A stretch of DNA of 64,000 nt, from NCBI GenBank assembly GCA_018417955.1, contig JACTVC010000006.1, positions 992,001 to 1,056,000 of the forward strand, written 5' to 3'. This DNA comes from Laccaria trichodermophora (Eukaryota; Basidiomycota; Agaricomycetes; Agaricales; Hydnangiaceae). The notes under the pieces were generated by a model. The model was given only the letters and a program-made list of their open reading frames with translations, was not told the origin of the DNA and did no database searches. The position numbers were made by a program, and so were the translations under genes. This document shows, piece after piece, positions 10,071 to 22,131 of this stretch; within the stretch, counting starts at the first letter, position 1; every line of letters begins with the position of its first letter.

Positions 10071-12235
10071 CTATCGTGAGCTCCTGTGTTCTTCGACGAC
10101 CTTCCAAACCCACTTCATCAGCACCTCCTCCAACATGGCATCCCAGCCCTCTTCCTTCCTCGCCACCATCTTCGCATCAAAAACTAGTGGTGGCTCCGAA
10201 AATCGCTGCTTGACGGGAGAACCCAAAGGAGTTGCGATGGCTGCGCCTGGAGCAGGAGTATTGTTTGCTCCAGAACCATGCTTGAGCGGTTGGTAAGGAG
10301 TTTGAATGGGAAGCATGTACCGCAGCTTCAGCGCGCTGAGAAAAGGAAGAGCACATGAATCAGTAGAACGTGTGGGATTAAACATCGTACTAACCCAGCC
10401 CACAGGCGCAGATTGTCGGTCCTTCTAAACGTCCAGCCGCTCTTCTTTCCAGGAGCGGCGCTAGCTTCACCCTCCAAGTCAGCTTCCGCTGATTTCTCCA
10501 AAGCTATAATGTCGTGGATGCCGTCCTTGCTCACGTAGCCCCATGGCTTCTTTGACTTCCGGACACAAGAGTTGTACGCGGTGCAGAGCAGTTGACCAGA
10601 TGAAAGGCTTTCAAGAAAGGCCTCTCGAGGTGAAGAGGGCTGCAAAGCGGGTTGGAGTGCGCACGGAAGGAAGGATAGCAAAAGGGAGTGAGCTCGACCT
10701 AGACCATACGATGAGATAACGCTCGGGAGAGAGGAGAACAACATACCGAGATTATCCTCAATGAAGTTGTTTTTTCGCGCCCACTCCGGAAGTTCGTCGT
10801 CGTCCATGCTTTCATCCTCCCCCACATCCTCTCCAATGTCATCCATCTGCTCGGGCTCTTCCGACAAGCTCATCCCTTCCATGAGGCCCACCATCCCCGT
10901 AGACACCCTACGTCTACCACCATCAGAAACCACCCCAAGGCTTCTGCCTTCTCCATCCCCAGCGCTCACCCGCCGATTCTTCGGTTTTGGCCCGCCCCTC
11001 GCCTTTAGTTTCCTCTTCTCCCTCTCCCAACCCCTCTCTGCGAACCCTTTTTTCGACCCGCCAAATAACACTTCATCAACGACGTCCACATATGAAAGCA
11101 ACACTTTCCTCTCCCTCTCCAGATCCTCTAGCTTCACGTCTTGCCTATACAACCACCCATTCCCAACAACGAGTCTCTCGTCCCAAGGCTCCCTCTTCTC
11201 CTTCCCATCATCTTCGTCACCAAACACAAACGAGCTGTCTTCCTCATCTTCCCAAACTGGAATGCTCTCAAATCGGCCTTCCACCTGCACGAGGGAGTAT
11301 GTCAAATATGGGTCTTGGTCGATGCTACCAATATCGGATTCATCAGGCAACAACTCCATTGCTTCAGCCCCGCGAGAGTTGCCGCCGTCGCTCTGGGCAT
11401 CGTACGCGTCGTCGCTGAGCGGTAGGCGACAAGTCTCCTCCAGCTCACGAAGGACAGTAAGCACTTCTAACGCGGATTTCCGGATGAGAGTTAGAGGGTC
11501 TGGGGATGAGGATGAGGGTAAATTTGTAGATTTTCCTGGTCCTAGAATCTTGGATCGGAATTGGGATCGTATGGTGCCTGCGGATTCGTCTGGGAGGGAG
11601 AGAACATAGTTTCGGACTGCGCGTATGGCACGAGTTGTAGTTTGTAGTATGCCCAAGACGTCGATTGTCGTCGAACTAGGGGTGGTGTTGTCGATGCACC
11701 AAGCGTGGGCCACCACAGAGAGATTTTCAATAACACCTGGAAGCAAAGACTCCGGGTTGACTTCGTAGGTTTTGACAAAGGGGGGAAAGGCTGGGGGGTT
11801 GGGTACTACCGGTGATGGTGGAAGGAGGAACTCTTGTAAACTTCCTACAGAAGGCGGTGAACGAACGTGTGAAGTCCCGCCTATAGCTGGCACTAGCCCA
11901 TAGTGCGGTTTATCTAGCTTTGGGCTGTTGCGAATCAGTAGAGAACAACGGCAACGATGACTGAGAACTCACTTCTTCTTCGCAGCGATCCCTGTCTTGG
12001 TAAAATAATGCTGCAAGTGTTCTATGCTCCCCAAAGCCATAACGCTCCCGCGTTTCGCAGCACTTCGGCTGAAGGGTTTCAAAGGCTTGTTCGTCGAGTT
12101 CATGTTAGGGTAGAATGCGGTCTGTCGACGCGCTTTCTTCGCTGTTGCTACGTCTGGTGACGACGAGCTTCCCGCCCCTGTCGAATCGGGAGTAAGAATC
12201 ATGGGCGTCGTTGATGCGGAGGAATCTGAAGTCAT
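10071..12235 (-). CDS. Conserved fungal protein with C-terminal calponin-homology-like region, four exons
   Basis: Model: exons 12235-11973, 11924-10747, 10698-10395 and 10335-10071; introns of 48, 48 and 59 nt with GTGAGT, GTATGT and GTTAGT donors. Total about 669 residues. The 10698 acceptor is supported because it joins EDNLG to RAHSLLLSFLP without the intronic residues. The N-terminus is Ser/Thr/Lys-rich. The middle holds a helical segment (IRAVRNYVLSLPDE) and a long acidic stretch (MDDIGEDVGEDESMDDDELP). The C-terminus (AFLESLSSGQLLCTAYN, then KPWGY, then TDNLRLWAGALKLRYMLPI) has the spacing of a calponin-homology fold, suggesting a cytoskeletal or scaffold role. That assignment is an inference from pattern. 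This is the intact member of a pair; copy 1 is at 5113-6790. Confidence 0.7.
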
Positions 12236-12563
12236 GTCCGGATATAATATGGATGGGGTCTATAAATGAAGGTAGTGGCCCAGTGGGTAAAAGGTATCGT
12301 AAGTTATTAAAACAAGATGGAAACGTTATTACGACCGTGTCAGACGTGGGAATAACACGACCCCTATAGGATCTAGTCACTGAAGTGTGTAGCAGCCAAA
12401 GCTAAGGCTGGTTGGTGAAAAGGAGGACAGAGAATAAAACTTGAAATGGTGACCGATTAGTAGAATAGTCCGGACGAAGGCGACGAGTAGCCACGCGAGC
12501 AAAACCAATATGTTAGACGTAAAATCCCTCTCGATTGGGTGGAGGGGAGCCTTATTCCAACCA
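12236..12563. other. Intergenic spacer, nothing recognised
   Basis: Between the CH-like gene start and the 3' end of the F-box-like pseudogene. Short frames only. It presumably holds the promoter of the CH-like gene. Confidence 0.4.
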
Positions 12564-13687
12564 TCACTTTTGGAGCTGATCTTGTGGGCGACCGAATGTA
12601 AATATGAAGACTGCGGAGGCGCGGCAAGATAAACTGCAGATCCACACATCTAGCATTGTCCAATCGACATTACTGAGGTGGCGTGGGTTGATCTCTAGTT
12701 CATAAGAGAGACTGAAATATATCTTGATCGTTTTCAATCGACTGGTCGGCAGAATTCGACGCAGAACCTTGATTAGTCTTAAGAGGGATCCACGGCCAAA
12801 AGCCAGATAAGGATCATAGAGGTGGAGGGAGATTCCCAAGCATTCAAGGTTCGAGGGAATGCTCAAATCAACATCCTTTACTGCGTCAGGGCGATGGAAC
12901 GGTAGAAAGTAATGGAAAGACTTAAGAGACCCAGCCACGTTTTGCAGAAGCTTCTCAATCTCTTTCCTCCACCGGTCGGATGCGTATATTCCACACCCTC
13001 TGATAAAGAGGTATTCTAAGCTGGAAAGGTCGATCGACTGGGAGTCATGAAAACGAGTAAAAATAGCTGGGCCAGAGAAAGAAGCAAAGCCTCCAAGTTC
13101 GAGACGTTTCAGCGCCATTGGACGACCTGTGAAACAAGTAGTCTGGAGCCGAGTGTGACGGTCCACGTCGAAGACTCAGATGCTCCAATCCGCGAGATTT
13201 GAGTAACAATGACAATGGAAAGTCCTCTATGGCTTTGAGGATATCAATCCGGGTCACCGTCGGACGTTGGAGTGCTTTTAGAATCGTGGATTGCATACGC
13301 GGAGGCATCTTTTGCCATAAAATTGGGTACAAGTCATAAACTCGTCTGAAGGTTATCGCGGTGAGATGGTGGAATGAAGAGAGGACGTGGATGAATGCGT
13401 CAATGTGATCCGTTATCTAACATATCCAGGCGTCGCACATAATCGACAATGTGGGGAGATTCGCGGAGGAGCTCGAAAAACACCCTTGCAGAACCGAAGG
13501 GCGGATCTTCATGTTTGAATGCAATCAACATTGGTGGGATGGTTAATGAAACCTGGTAAAAAAGCTTCCTCTGCGCGAGATGGCGGAAAGTTGTAGACAC
13601 TATTGAACAACTTTAAAGTGCGGCCGTGTCGTAGTGAAGGCAATCGAATATCGTGGCGAAGAGCTCTGGAGGCAGTTGGGCGCACAT
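12564..13687 (-). pseudogene. F-box-like/LRR family pseudogene
   Basis: Same family as the intact gene at 14539-15799. It starts MCAQLPPELFATIFDCLHYD and follows the paralogue along its length, with at least three lesions. (1) An in-frame TAA at 13613-13615 lies where the paralogue has Glu (AALESIS). (2) Around 13400 about 13 residues are missing and the frame shifts. (3) A 2-nt deletion near 13170 shifts the frame again. The C-terminal part (LKRLELGGFASFSGPAIF, then IPSNLECLGISLHLYD) is long and recognisable. The family resembles basidiomycete proteins beginning LPxELxxxIxDxL, an F-box-like motif followed by LRR-type helices. Confidence 0.7.
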
Positions 13688-14538
13688 GATGGAAGGAAAG
13701 AAAGGAGTGTATGACGGACAATTATTACGTGCATCGGATAGGAGACTTGAGCTTGAGACACCGTTTTGGACTCGGACTGTTTTCATTTTCATTTTTAAAG
13801 TTATCACTGGGGTCACCGTGGATCTTGTCGGAGTCTTCCAGTAGGTCGGAGTCGGATGTTTGCACAGTGAACATGATATCGATATTTCAGAAGATACACA
13901 TTTCTGCTCTGTCGAGTCGCCTCGCCATCGCGACTATGTGCTGTTAATTCCTCCCTTCTCTCGAAGTACCCGTTCGACATAGATCTCCTGCCACTTTGGT
14001 TCCTCGGAAGCTCTCGTCGTCGGTGACTTAGTATGGTTGAAGAAAAGACAAGAATTTTGGAGTTCGCCCCTCGGCGGTGGCGGCTCCAACTTTCACGCGA
14101 TCCTGACGATGCTCCATCCTAAAGTTTAAAGCCAGAGCCAACGGATTCCTCTCCCCTTTCTCCGTCCCTCGCCCCATAAGCCTTAGTATACCTAAAAAAT
14201 GTCCAGATCTTTGTTCAGGTAAACCAGACCGATGGGGTTATTGTGTATTGGAAAGAAAAGAGCAGAAAATGAGGAGACGCGCTTGGATCCAAACGGCACA
14301 TTCAATTCCTTGGGCAGCCCCCTTCGCTTGTTCAATATCAACGAGGCGTCGACAAGAAGCTGACATTGAGCAGAAATCGTTCATCGTCCCTCCCGATCAC
14401 GACTCAACAGCTGGCCCCCTTCGTTGTCCTAAACCTTTGAACCTCTATCCTAACCAACCAAGGAGGCTGATGCAGCGAAGGGAGAAGACTTGAAAGTGTT
14501 ATGTGAGTGGTATCGACGACGTTGTCAATGAGTACTTC
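13688..14538. other. Intergenic region holding a small YPP1-gene scrap
   Basis: No intact gene is seen. Positions 14312-14386 resemble 16438-16515 of the YPP1 gene (shared AGCCCCCTTCGCTTGTTCAA, then GCTGACATT). A frame at 14248-14493 runs through it but looks fortuitous. 13850-14250 presumably includes the former promoter of the pseudogene. Confidence 0.4.
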
Positions 14539-15799
14539 TTAGAAAAACAGTGACTGCTGGGTAGCCGTGCAAAACCAGATCGTGACTCGCAAAATGCCTT
14601 TTGATTGCGCGCAGGGAAGTAATCCACCCAGCATCCTTAAAATACTTCGTGTGGTCGTCCGGATGTAAATATGACAACTGCGGAGGTTGGGTAAGGCGCA
14701 AATCAACGTATCTAGCACTGCCCAGTCGATATCCCCGGGATATGAGGGGACAACCATATCGAGGTTGAGATGTAGCTTGATGGTATTGATTCGACTGCAA
14801 GGCGGGATACGTCCAAGACATTTGATGAGCCAAGGGAATCCATTATTTGCGAGGTTGGTGGAGATCCTGAAGCATTCAAGGTGCGATGGAATGCTCAAGT
14901 CGAGAGTACTAGAAGAGTCAAAATTGTGACGTCGTGCTGTGAGCATTATCAGAGATGCAAATCGTCAACTTCATGTAGTGCTTACCATACCGAGGCCAAA
15001 AACAGTGCAGGCACTTAAGAGAACCAGACACTTTTCGCAGAAATGCCTCCGTCTCCTGTATCAGCGAGGGCCACATTGGGTCCATTTCGACGCGAATTGA
15101 TGTCAATTGGGAAAGGTCGACCGACTCAGGGTCACACATAAAACGAAAGATCTTCCCGCCCGAAAATGGAGTGATCTCCCTGAGCTCGAGACTTTTCAGC
15201 GCCATTTTTTGAACTGGTGGAGAAGTCTTGGATGGAGGAACTCGCGGCCAATCCAAGTCAAAAACTCTCAAATGCTCCAACGCATGGCAATCGACCAATA
15301 ACTGCAAATGGAAATCCTCAATGGTGTCAAGGATTTCAACCCGGACTACTGTCAGACAGCGGAGTGATTCCAGAATCGCGGTTTGCATGTTGAGAGGCAG
15401 ATTTGTCCATATGATTTTTGAGACGCCATTTGATCGCCTTCTGAAAATTATCGCGGAGAGGTATTTGAAAGAAGACAGAATGTGGATGAACGCATCATCC
15501 CCTTGCATAGTGAACGCGTTCATCTCCCTTGTATACCCGTCATCCGTGATATTCAGCCGTCGCACATAATCAACGAGATGAGGAGATTCTGCAAGATGCT
15601 CCAAAAGCACCTCTGCCGAACCGGAATTTGGTTGTTCAGTGCTTGATGGAATGCTAAGTGACACCTCGTAGAAAATCTTCCTCTGGGCTAGCGAGCGGAA
15701 AGTTGAAGACACTGTGGAAATGCTCTCGAGGGCGGCAAAGTCGCGATGAAGGCAGTCGACGATAGCGTCGAAGAGCTCTAGAGGTAGCCTGGTTTTCAT
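14539..15799 (-). CDS. F-box-like/LRR family protein, two exons
   Basis: Exons 15799-14986 and 14936-14539 around a 49-nt intron (GTAAGC, CTCACAG), about 403 residues. The start is the ATG opening MKTRLPLELFDAIVDCLHRD, placed by comparison with the pseudogene paralogue at 12564-13687. N-terminal F-box-like helices (AALESISTVSSTFRSLAQRK) are followed by leucine-rich segments (ILDTIEDFHLQLLVDC, MALKSLELREITPFSG, IPSHLECFRISTNL). By family analogy it may be an adaptor for ubiquitin ligase, but the F-box is divergent and no partner is visible. It shows no disabling mutation. Confidence 0.65.
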
Positions 15800-15960
15800 G
15801 ATGGAAGGCAGGAAGGAAGAGAATAAGAACATTAATGACAACGCTAGACTCACGTGATAGGGAACGAGAAGCGAATGCACCAATCCATGCAAGTTATAAT
15901 TATAATCCACCCAACAAAAATGAATGAAGCAGACCATGACCAGTCGACCAATAGAAGATA

Positions 15961-18900
15961 TTAAATACACCACCCAAGCGCAGCCCCGATCTCTCTGACA
16001 CCCCTATGCTCCGAGAGCTCCAACGCCAAAGCCAAAGCGTCCCTCTCCCTCTCCTTCCTCCCCTGCATCCCATAAGCCTTGGCTAGAAAGTACCACGCCT
16101 CCGGAACGTCCCACCCCCTGCCCTTCGTCAAGTACCCCAGCAAACTAGCCGCAAGATCCATGTTCGTCGAGCTGTGATCCTCAGTTTTGGGCAAAACCGA
16201 TGAACGTCGATTCTCATTTGAAGTGAGGTAGAGACGCCCAAGGTGAACGGTGGCAGAGACGTCATATGGACTGATAAACAAAGCCTTTTGCAAAGCGTCA
16301 ATGGCATGCTGGTTGTGTCCAAGCGCAACGTAGTAAAGCGCAAGCTACCGAAAACATCAGCGAATTAATATACAAGGACGGAAGACTGATACCTGAACCC
16401 AAACTGCAGGATTGTTCTCATCCCGCACTTCAGCTTCCTGAATAGCCCCCTTCGCTTGTTCAATTTTACCCAGCCGTCGGAAAGTGGCTGCTGACATTAA
16501 CCACAAATCACTCAGCATTCTCTTCTCCTTTGCCAGCCGACTATTCAGCTTGACATCCGGCGGGGGAGGGACAGTTTGAGGTGGTGGTGGTGGTGAAAGA
16601 GACTCGGAAGGTGTCCCATCCTGCGATTGAACAATAGAGCTTAGCCGCCTGCGAGAATGGATCGAAGAGGCTTGATACGACGTCTGTCGTAAGACAGCAT
16701 GGAAATCTGGTTTCAAGACATTAACGTGTTATTATGAAGGACTATGAAAGTCAAACCTACCAGGCGTTGAAGTCGACCTCCGCAAACTCCCATTCCTCAC
16801 AACCCCACTGCCAATCTTCCGAGAGACAGCGGTCAGCCTCGCACCGCTCTTATGTACGCCCCTCACACCACTCTTCAGCATCTGGTTGATTTTCTTTGTC
16901 GACTTTGAGCCCTCTCTATCCCTCTCAAACGAGGACGAGGATTTCGCAAGCAGGCTGCTCTTTTTCACAAGCGTATGATGACTATGCTTCTTATCAGCTC
17001 CCCTCTTTTCTTTTTCTCGAGTAGGCGAACCCTCGCCTGGCTCTGCCGTTTCTATAACGGGCGTAGCAGGCGAAATCATGATAGGAATCGGGGGAGGGGG
17101 AAGCTCATTGTTGGGAGGGTTGTCGGCATTCGCCATGGCGTGTTTTTCTTGATCTTGCGGGAGAGCATTCATGTCCAAAGTTGGCCCTGGTCCATCGATG
17201 GACGACCTGGGCATTGCTGCCATACGACATTAGCATTTTCGCAGACACGAGGAAGGCAAAACTTACACTCGCAAACCAACCCTTTCTTTTCCGCAATCCA
17301 AGCAAAAACTTCAAGCCACTGCTGCTCCGCGCCTTCTGCCCCTTCCCTCACTTCCGTCAACGCAACTTGGGACATGCGCAATTGTAGAGAATACTCAAAG
17401 ATATTGTGTTCCGAGGGTATTGGCACTCTGAGGATAGACTTGAACAACCCAGCAGCAGATGGGATCTCCAACACATCTTCCTCCAAAATAGGGAGATGTG
17501 GGTGAGCTTCAACAATCGTTTCGTCCTTGTTAGCAACACCGTTCTGCTGTTGCTGCTGCCCATTCGGAGCTACAAACACCCCAGACGCGTTTCCGTTCGG
17601 CAAAGACTCGGACGAGAGTACCTCCCCACCCTTCACAGTCCTCACGTCACTCTCCCCATCCGCATGCCCATTTACCCGTGCCTCCCCCTTTTCTCGCTCA
17701 CAAAAGTAAGAATCATCCAGCTCCGCCCCATGCTCCAGAATCTCAACCGCCTCTACCCATTTCTCCACAGCCGTCAGGAGGAGGCCTAAAAGATGCCAGT
17801 ACCGCACGTCAGTGGGGTCAGCTTCAACAGCCATACCAGCTTGTTCAATCGCCTGTTCCATGTCCCGATGCGGACCCGGGCGCGAGAACGATATAGCTAG
17901 GTGATAGTGGCAAGAAGAAGTCGGATGAAGCTCAACGCATTTTAAAAGATGAGCATGCGCTTCTGCAACACGCTGTGGCCGGGTGTACGGGTCTTCCTCT
18001 ATGAACGGCATTTGTGGTCAATCAAGAAGCTTTGCGCCGCAGAAGAAACAATGACCTACCTTTGATAGCTAACAACGACTTGATGATCCCCTCCGCTTGT
18101 TCGATACTAGCCCTTAGTCGGACATTATCTTTATCAAGCCTCGTCCTCGCTTTCTCGAGCACAATGCCAGCCTCTTTCACATCCTCGAGACCTTCCACTC
18201 CAAGGATCGTCGAGGCATGTCTGCATAACATCCTCGCCCCAAAGACGAGCGTTTCCACCCAGTTATCGTCCGTGTCGATGTCCTCTGCGATATCTTGATT
18301 GCTCGCCTCGTAAGATTTGCCGACTACTTGTATGTACAGTCGTAGTGTACGCTTCGCTAACGGGACATCTCCTGAGAGGTACAACAAACGCGTCATGTGT
18401 CGAAGGATTCGCGAGGAGTTGAAGGTTAACCGCGTAGCCCACCAGAGAATCTTGCAGGGAAATTTGGTGAGCATATGCATGTAAAGCGACAAGAGGTGAG
18501 CGCACATCTAGAACCCAGCCTGCATGTTCACCAACAGCTCCACCCCCTTCCCAAACAGCAACGCATAAATCCACAAACTCCTCTACTCTGACGTTCCGCT
18601 CTCCAGCACGAGGAAACTTGGTGCACATGGACAAAATCGCGCGATAATCCTGAATAACAGATCGCGCAGTGTGCACCCACGCCGCCGACTTGCGTAAATG
18701 CAATGGCGAAGGAGCCAGACAACCATGCCTCAAAATCAACGCACGGAGGTGAATAGTCGAGACTGTCGACCGATGGGAGGTGCGAAACGTAGGCGGCCAG
18801 CACGTACTCGTCGTGTTGTAATGATTCAACCACGCCCACAACGACTCCTGGTCTCGATGACGTGAACTCAAGACGACCCCTCTCCAGATCAACCGCTCCA

Positions 18901-19820
18901 CCCATCTCCACAGCTCGCGCAGCTGGACAAAAGATGTCCAATCGGGTTTTCCGGTGGAGCTGGGAGTGGATATTGTAGCATACTCTGTCTGCAGCGTGGC
19001 GAAGAGGGGTATCGCTTCCCAGTAAGCTTTAAGTGCTTTCTGGATTTCTGTGGGGTAGAGCTGTTCGTGCGACATGCCTGATAACTGGTGAGACCGTGTC
19101 ATTTAAAGGAGAGAGGGCAATACCGTGCAAACATATGCTCCTAAACGTTTCTGTCATCGCCCAGCCTCTGCCATCTTTGACCTCTGGAACCGTCATATCG
19201 GCGAACGACACGAAGCTACCGCTCGCCGAAGTAGCGATCGATTGTGAACCCGCGCCGGGGACAGTAAGCATGGTCGTACTCGATCCGAATGAGCCTACGA
19301 TTGGGACGGTCTGGTACAGATTTGAAATCTTGGAGAGGTGGGAGATACAATCTGAGGGGTTGCCCAGTGCATACGCGTAGTACGCCAACGCTAGGTTGAT
19401 GGTCTGTATTTATACATTAAGATTTGGCCCATTGATACCACATTCCGAAGAACGCACGTCAAAATTGGATGTCTCCAAAGTCTTGAGAGTTTCATACCCC
19501 GAAATGGCCTCCCCCACTCTCTCCTCTGGCAAAGTACACTCCCCATCCAACTGGAGCTGAAAAATCTCGAAGTCCGACTCCCGATCTTCATCTTCGTTCA
19601 ACGAAGAAGCCGAGAGCAACAGCGCAAGCCCCTGTGTTTGCGACGCGACTTCGGCGACGTCCTTGAAACCCTTGCAATGTTTGTTGAACTTTCTCAATAG
19701 CTCAGACCAGGACAACGGGGCGCCATGGGGGGTCTTTGCTGGGTATTGTGCAAGCCATTGGCCACCGGTAAGCGCAGCTCTGAGCTGGGACCAGTAATGT
19801 CGGTCTTTTACGCTCGTCAT
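15961..19820 (-). CDS. YPP1/TTC7-type TPR protein (PI4-kinase complex scaffold), eight exons
   Basis: Model: exons 19820-19458, 19403-19124, 19077-18506, 18450-18060, 17998-17267, 17216-16761, 16706-16393, 16344-15961. The seven introns are 46-61 nt and all are GT-AG; phases agree throughout, giving about 1163 residues. YPP1/TTC7 proteins are TPR scaffolds that recruit the phosphatidylinositol 4-kinase Stt4/PI4KA to the plasma membrane with Efr3. Evidence: N-terminus with SQLRAALTGGQW and LSWSELLRKFNKHC, helical repeats (ILWWATRLTFNSSRIL), classical TPRs (HLLKCVELHPTSSCHYHLA, MAVEADPTDVRYWHLLGLL, KALFISPYDVSATVHLG), and a low-complexity basic linker (KKHSHHTLVKKSS) between TPR blocks, as in fungal members. 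The assignment to YPP1 rather than another TPR protein is from overall layout. Confidence 0.75.
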
Positions 19821-20004
19821 GCGGCGGCGAGGAGGAGATGTGTGACATCAGTCACCAGTTGGTCACAATTCTAGTTTTGGCTCCTCAGCCAATCCTCAGC
19901 CCCTCATAATCAAGGTTTCCTCAACGACTTGTCAACGACGATGAGCACGATGCGCAAACTTCCCTTTAACGACGACATAAAAATTGCCTCGCAAGAACTG
20001 TCCG
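19821..20004. promoter_or_regulatory. Probable bidirectional promoter spacer
   Basis: The 184 bp between the YPP1 start codon and the divergent small frame. No TATA or named motif is asserted; the role is inferred from the head-to-head layout only. Confidence 0.3.
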
Positions 20005-20326
20005 ATGTCTAACTTTCAAGCTCCTAGAACGACATTCAGGTCTGAAACTGACTCCTTTCCAGACACCGCTCTTGCTGTTGACTATGGGACCTATAACGTG
20101 AGTCTGAACGTTTGACGCAATGAATGCAACTCAGCATAGGATTCCGCTCGTAGAGCGGAAGTCCACCGATTTGATGATACATGTTTTGAAAGCACCAGGC
20201 CGCCATCAATACAAGCCTTCTCGTTCGAATTCCACCCCTCTTAATCTCAAAGCGGGAGAATACTGGGTATACAATGCGCTCGTTTCTCCTTGGTTGAAGC
20301 TTATCTCCTCTGGCCCTCATAAATAA
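20005..20326 (+). CDS. Small hypothetical protein with one short intron
   Basis: ATG at 20005 opens 31 codons to a GTGAGT donor at 20098. A 37-nt intron ending ACTCAG at 20134 joins phase 0 to 63 more codons and a stop at 20326, about 94 residues. No domain is recognised; the second exon is basic (LKAPGRHQYKPSRSN) and ends soon after a hydrophobic patch (WVYNALVSPWLKL). The intron is short even for this genome. The gene may be the 5' part of a longer one cut off near the retrotransposon cluster. Confidence 0.35.
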
Positions 20327-21534
20327 TAACTAAAGGTAACCCGTGGCGTCTCTGGAAAGACACGAAACGGGAAGTAATTGACAACTCGGTTGTGATGTAT
20401 CGTGCCCACTGCGTGAATTTTTACCTCACATCCGAATCAACTCATTTTTTTTCAATGGGGGAAATCATCAAAAGGGGGCTCTTAACTTGGGAAGAAGACT
20501 GGCCGCATCCCTTGCTCATGGTAATCAGTATGTCGATCTCAAAATCTGACACCCTCTACCCATGTACTTATCAAACATAGGCACAAACGACCTGGTTCAT
20601 ACACTTTGCCGCCCTTGGCAAATGTCTATAAAGGAGGAACCTGGTCGTTGGTCACACGTCGCATGGTTCCGCCTCTGTCAAATAGTAACAGGTTCAAAGA
20701 AATTTCAAGTCGGGTTTCTTTTTTCAAATACACTGACTCTACAAAATGATTGTCCAGTCATTTTTTGGACAAAGCTGGTGTTATAACACAAAAATCAAAC
20801 ACTTTGAGTACTAAGCTCTGGTCTATCAAATATAGCTAAGGAGGTGTAGATTGTACATACCAAGTTTGGGGATGAACAAATGAAAACTCAGGATAAGGCA
20901 GGGCATTGACTGTGACACCTGCCAAAAATGGGATGTAACAAAATGGGAAATTCTGAATGACTGCAACCTACTGAAAGCAATTCACAACTTGAGGAGGAGA
21001 TATTTTGAACACTGGATCTCCCTGCTATTGTTATGAGCTTCATAAAGCCTCTGGGCTAGAAAATTCTATATCCTCCCCTAAAAGGTAAATTTGAACTTGT
21101 TCTCCACTTTATGTATTTTTCACTCAATATATTTGTTGGAATGAGGCAAAATGACTCCCCATCAATGTTTGTAGTGTGTATAATATAAAAGGTAGGTAGA
21201 GATGTTTAAATGAACATTGTATGATGTCTGTAGAAGCTAATTCCCAGAGTTTTTCCAAAACTAAACAAGTATCTACAACATTGGTCCTTCTTTTCTGCAA
21301 GAAGAAAAAATGCTACCATCCCTTTGAACTAATCCATGGAAACTCAGGATGTCTTTTAAACAATGCCTGAAGTATAGCATGATAGCAAATAAATTTACAT
21401 TGGGTATAACTTGAAAAGTCCTCAATAAAAGTACCATCAGGAAAAAATGGACTTGCGATATTGCGGTATGTAGACGTGATAGTGCTGGTAGCGCCATCGA
21501 GAGCCCCCTGATATATAGTTTGTGGTAGATGCAC
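20327..21534. other. Gene-poor AT-rich flank of the retrotransposon cluster
   Basis: Only short frames and no recognisable protein, RNA or repeat boundary. It ends in ...GATGCAC directly before the TGTAAT terminus of element A; the 5 bp TGCAC at 21530-21534 would be the expected left target duplication, whose partner lies outside the window. Confidence 0.4.
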
Positions 21535-22131
21535 TGTAATGCACTTCTTGTGTGTTAAATGTGGGGAGCTGTCGATGAAAGTCGTATGGCGAGCCAGAAT
21601 GATAATGGTGTGAAGACCAAGATATGATCAGCTATGATCTAACTCAGATCTCAGTCCAAAGAGAGAGAAATAGGGGGATTCGGCCAGTATCTAGCAGAGA
21701 TCGCTGATGCTTTGGAAATCCGTTGCACGATCTCCGCTCCTTCTCAGGAAATCCTCAAGGTGATACTGAGAGAAATAAGCCAAGCTGTAACTGAACACCT
21801 CTAGGAGAGTATTCAGTGACCCTGCTAAACTTGTGAACCACTGTTGACGTAGTGATCACTTAGCAGTGGGAGAGCCGTTGGATACCCTAGCGGGCAAAGG
21901 TGGAATGACCCTTAGATGCTCTAACGGTCGGGCGCTCGGAGTCGTAGAACGTGACAGTCCAACGTTCCCGTGTTCCGATCTCCGAGGACAGTTCCTCCGG
22001 AGATTGCGTAGATCGGTCGAGATCGAAGCTATCGACACCTTATTCTCCTAGTGCTTCAAGAAGAGCCGTTGGTAGGGCTTCGAGCTTAAAGCAAGGGGAG
22101 ATTGTTGGTGTAAAAGAGCACTAGTATCTAC
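21535..22131 (-). repeat. 3' LTR of element A, distal part
   Basis: It ends ...TGCATTACA on the minus strand. It is joined, apart from FB1, to 26295-26499, giving an LTR of about 802 bp. It shares diverged tracts with B's LTR: TGTGAAGACCAA, a GGAGATCGT-like tract, TTGCACGATCTC, TCAGGAAATCCT and GAGAGTATTCAG. That places A and B in one lineage. Confidence 0.75.

Noticed and set aside
14248..14493. 81-codon frame as a small gene
   Set aside because: It overlaps a scrap of YPP1 sequence read on the non-coding strand and has no start context, intron or homologue that I recognise.
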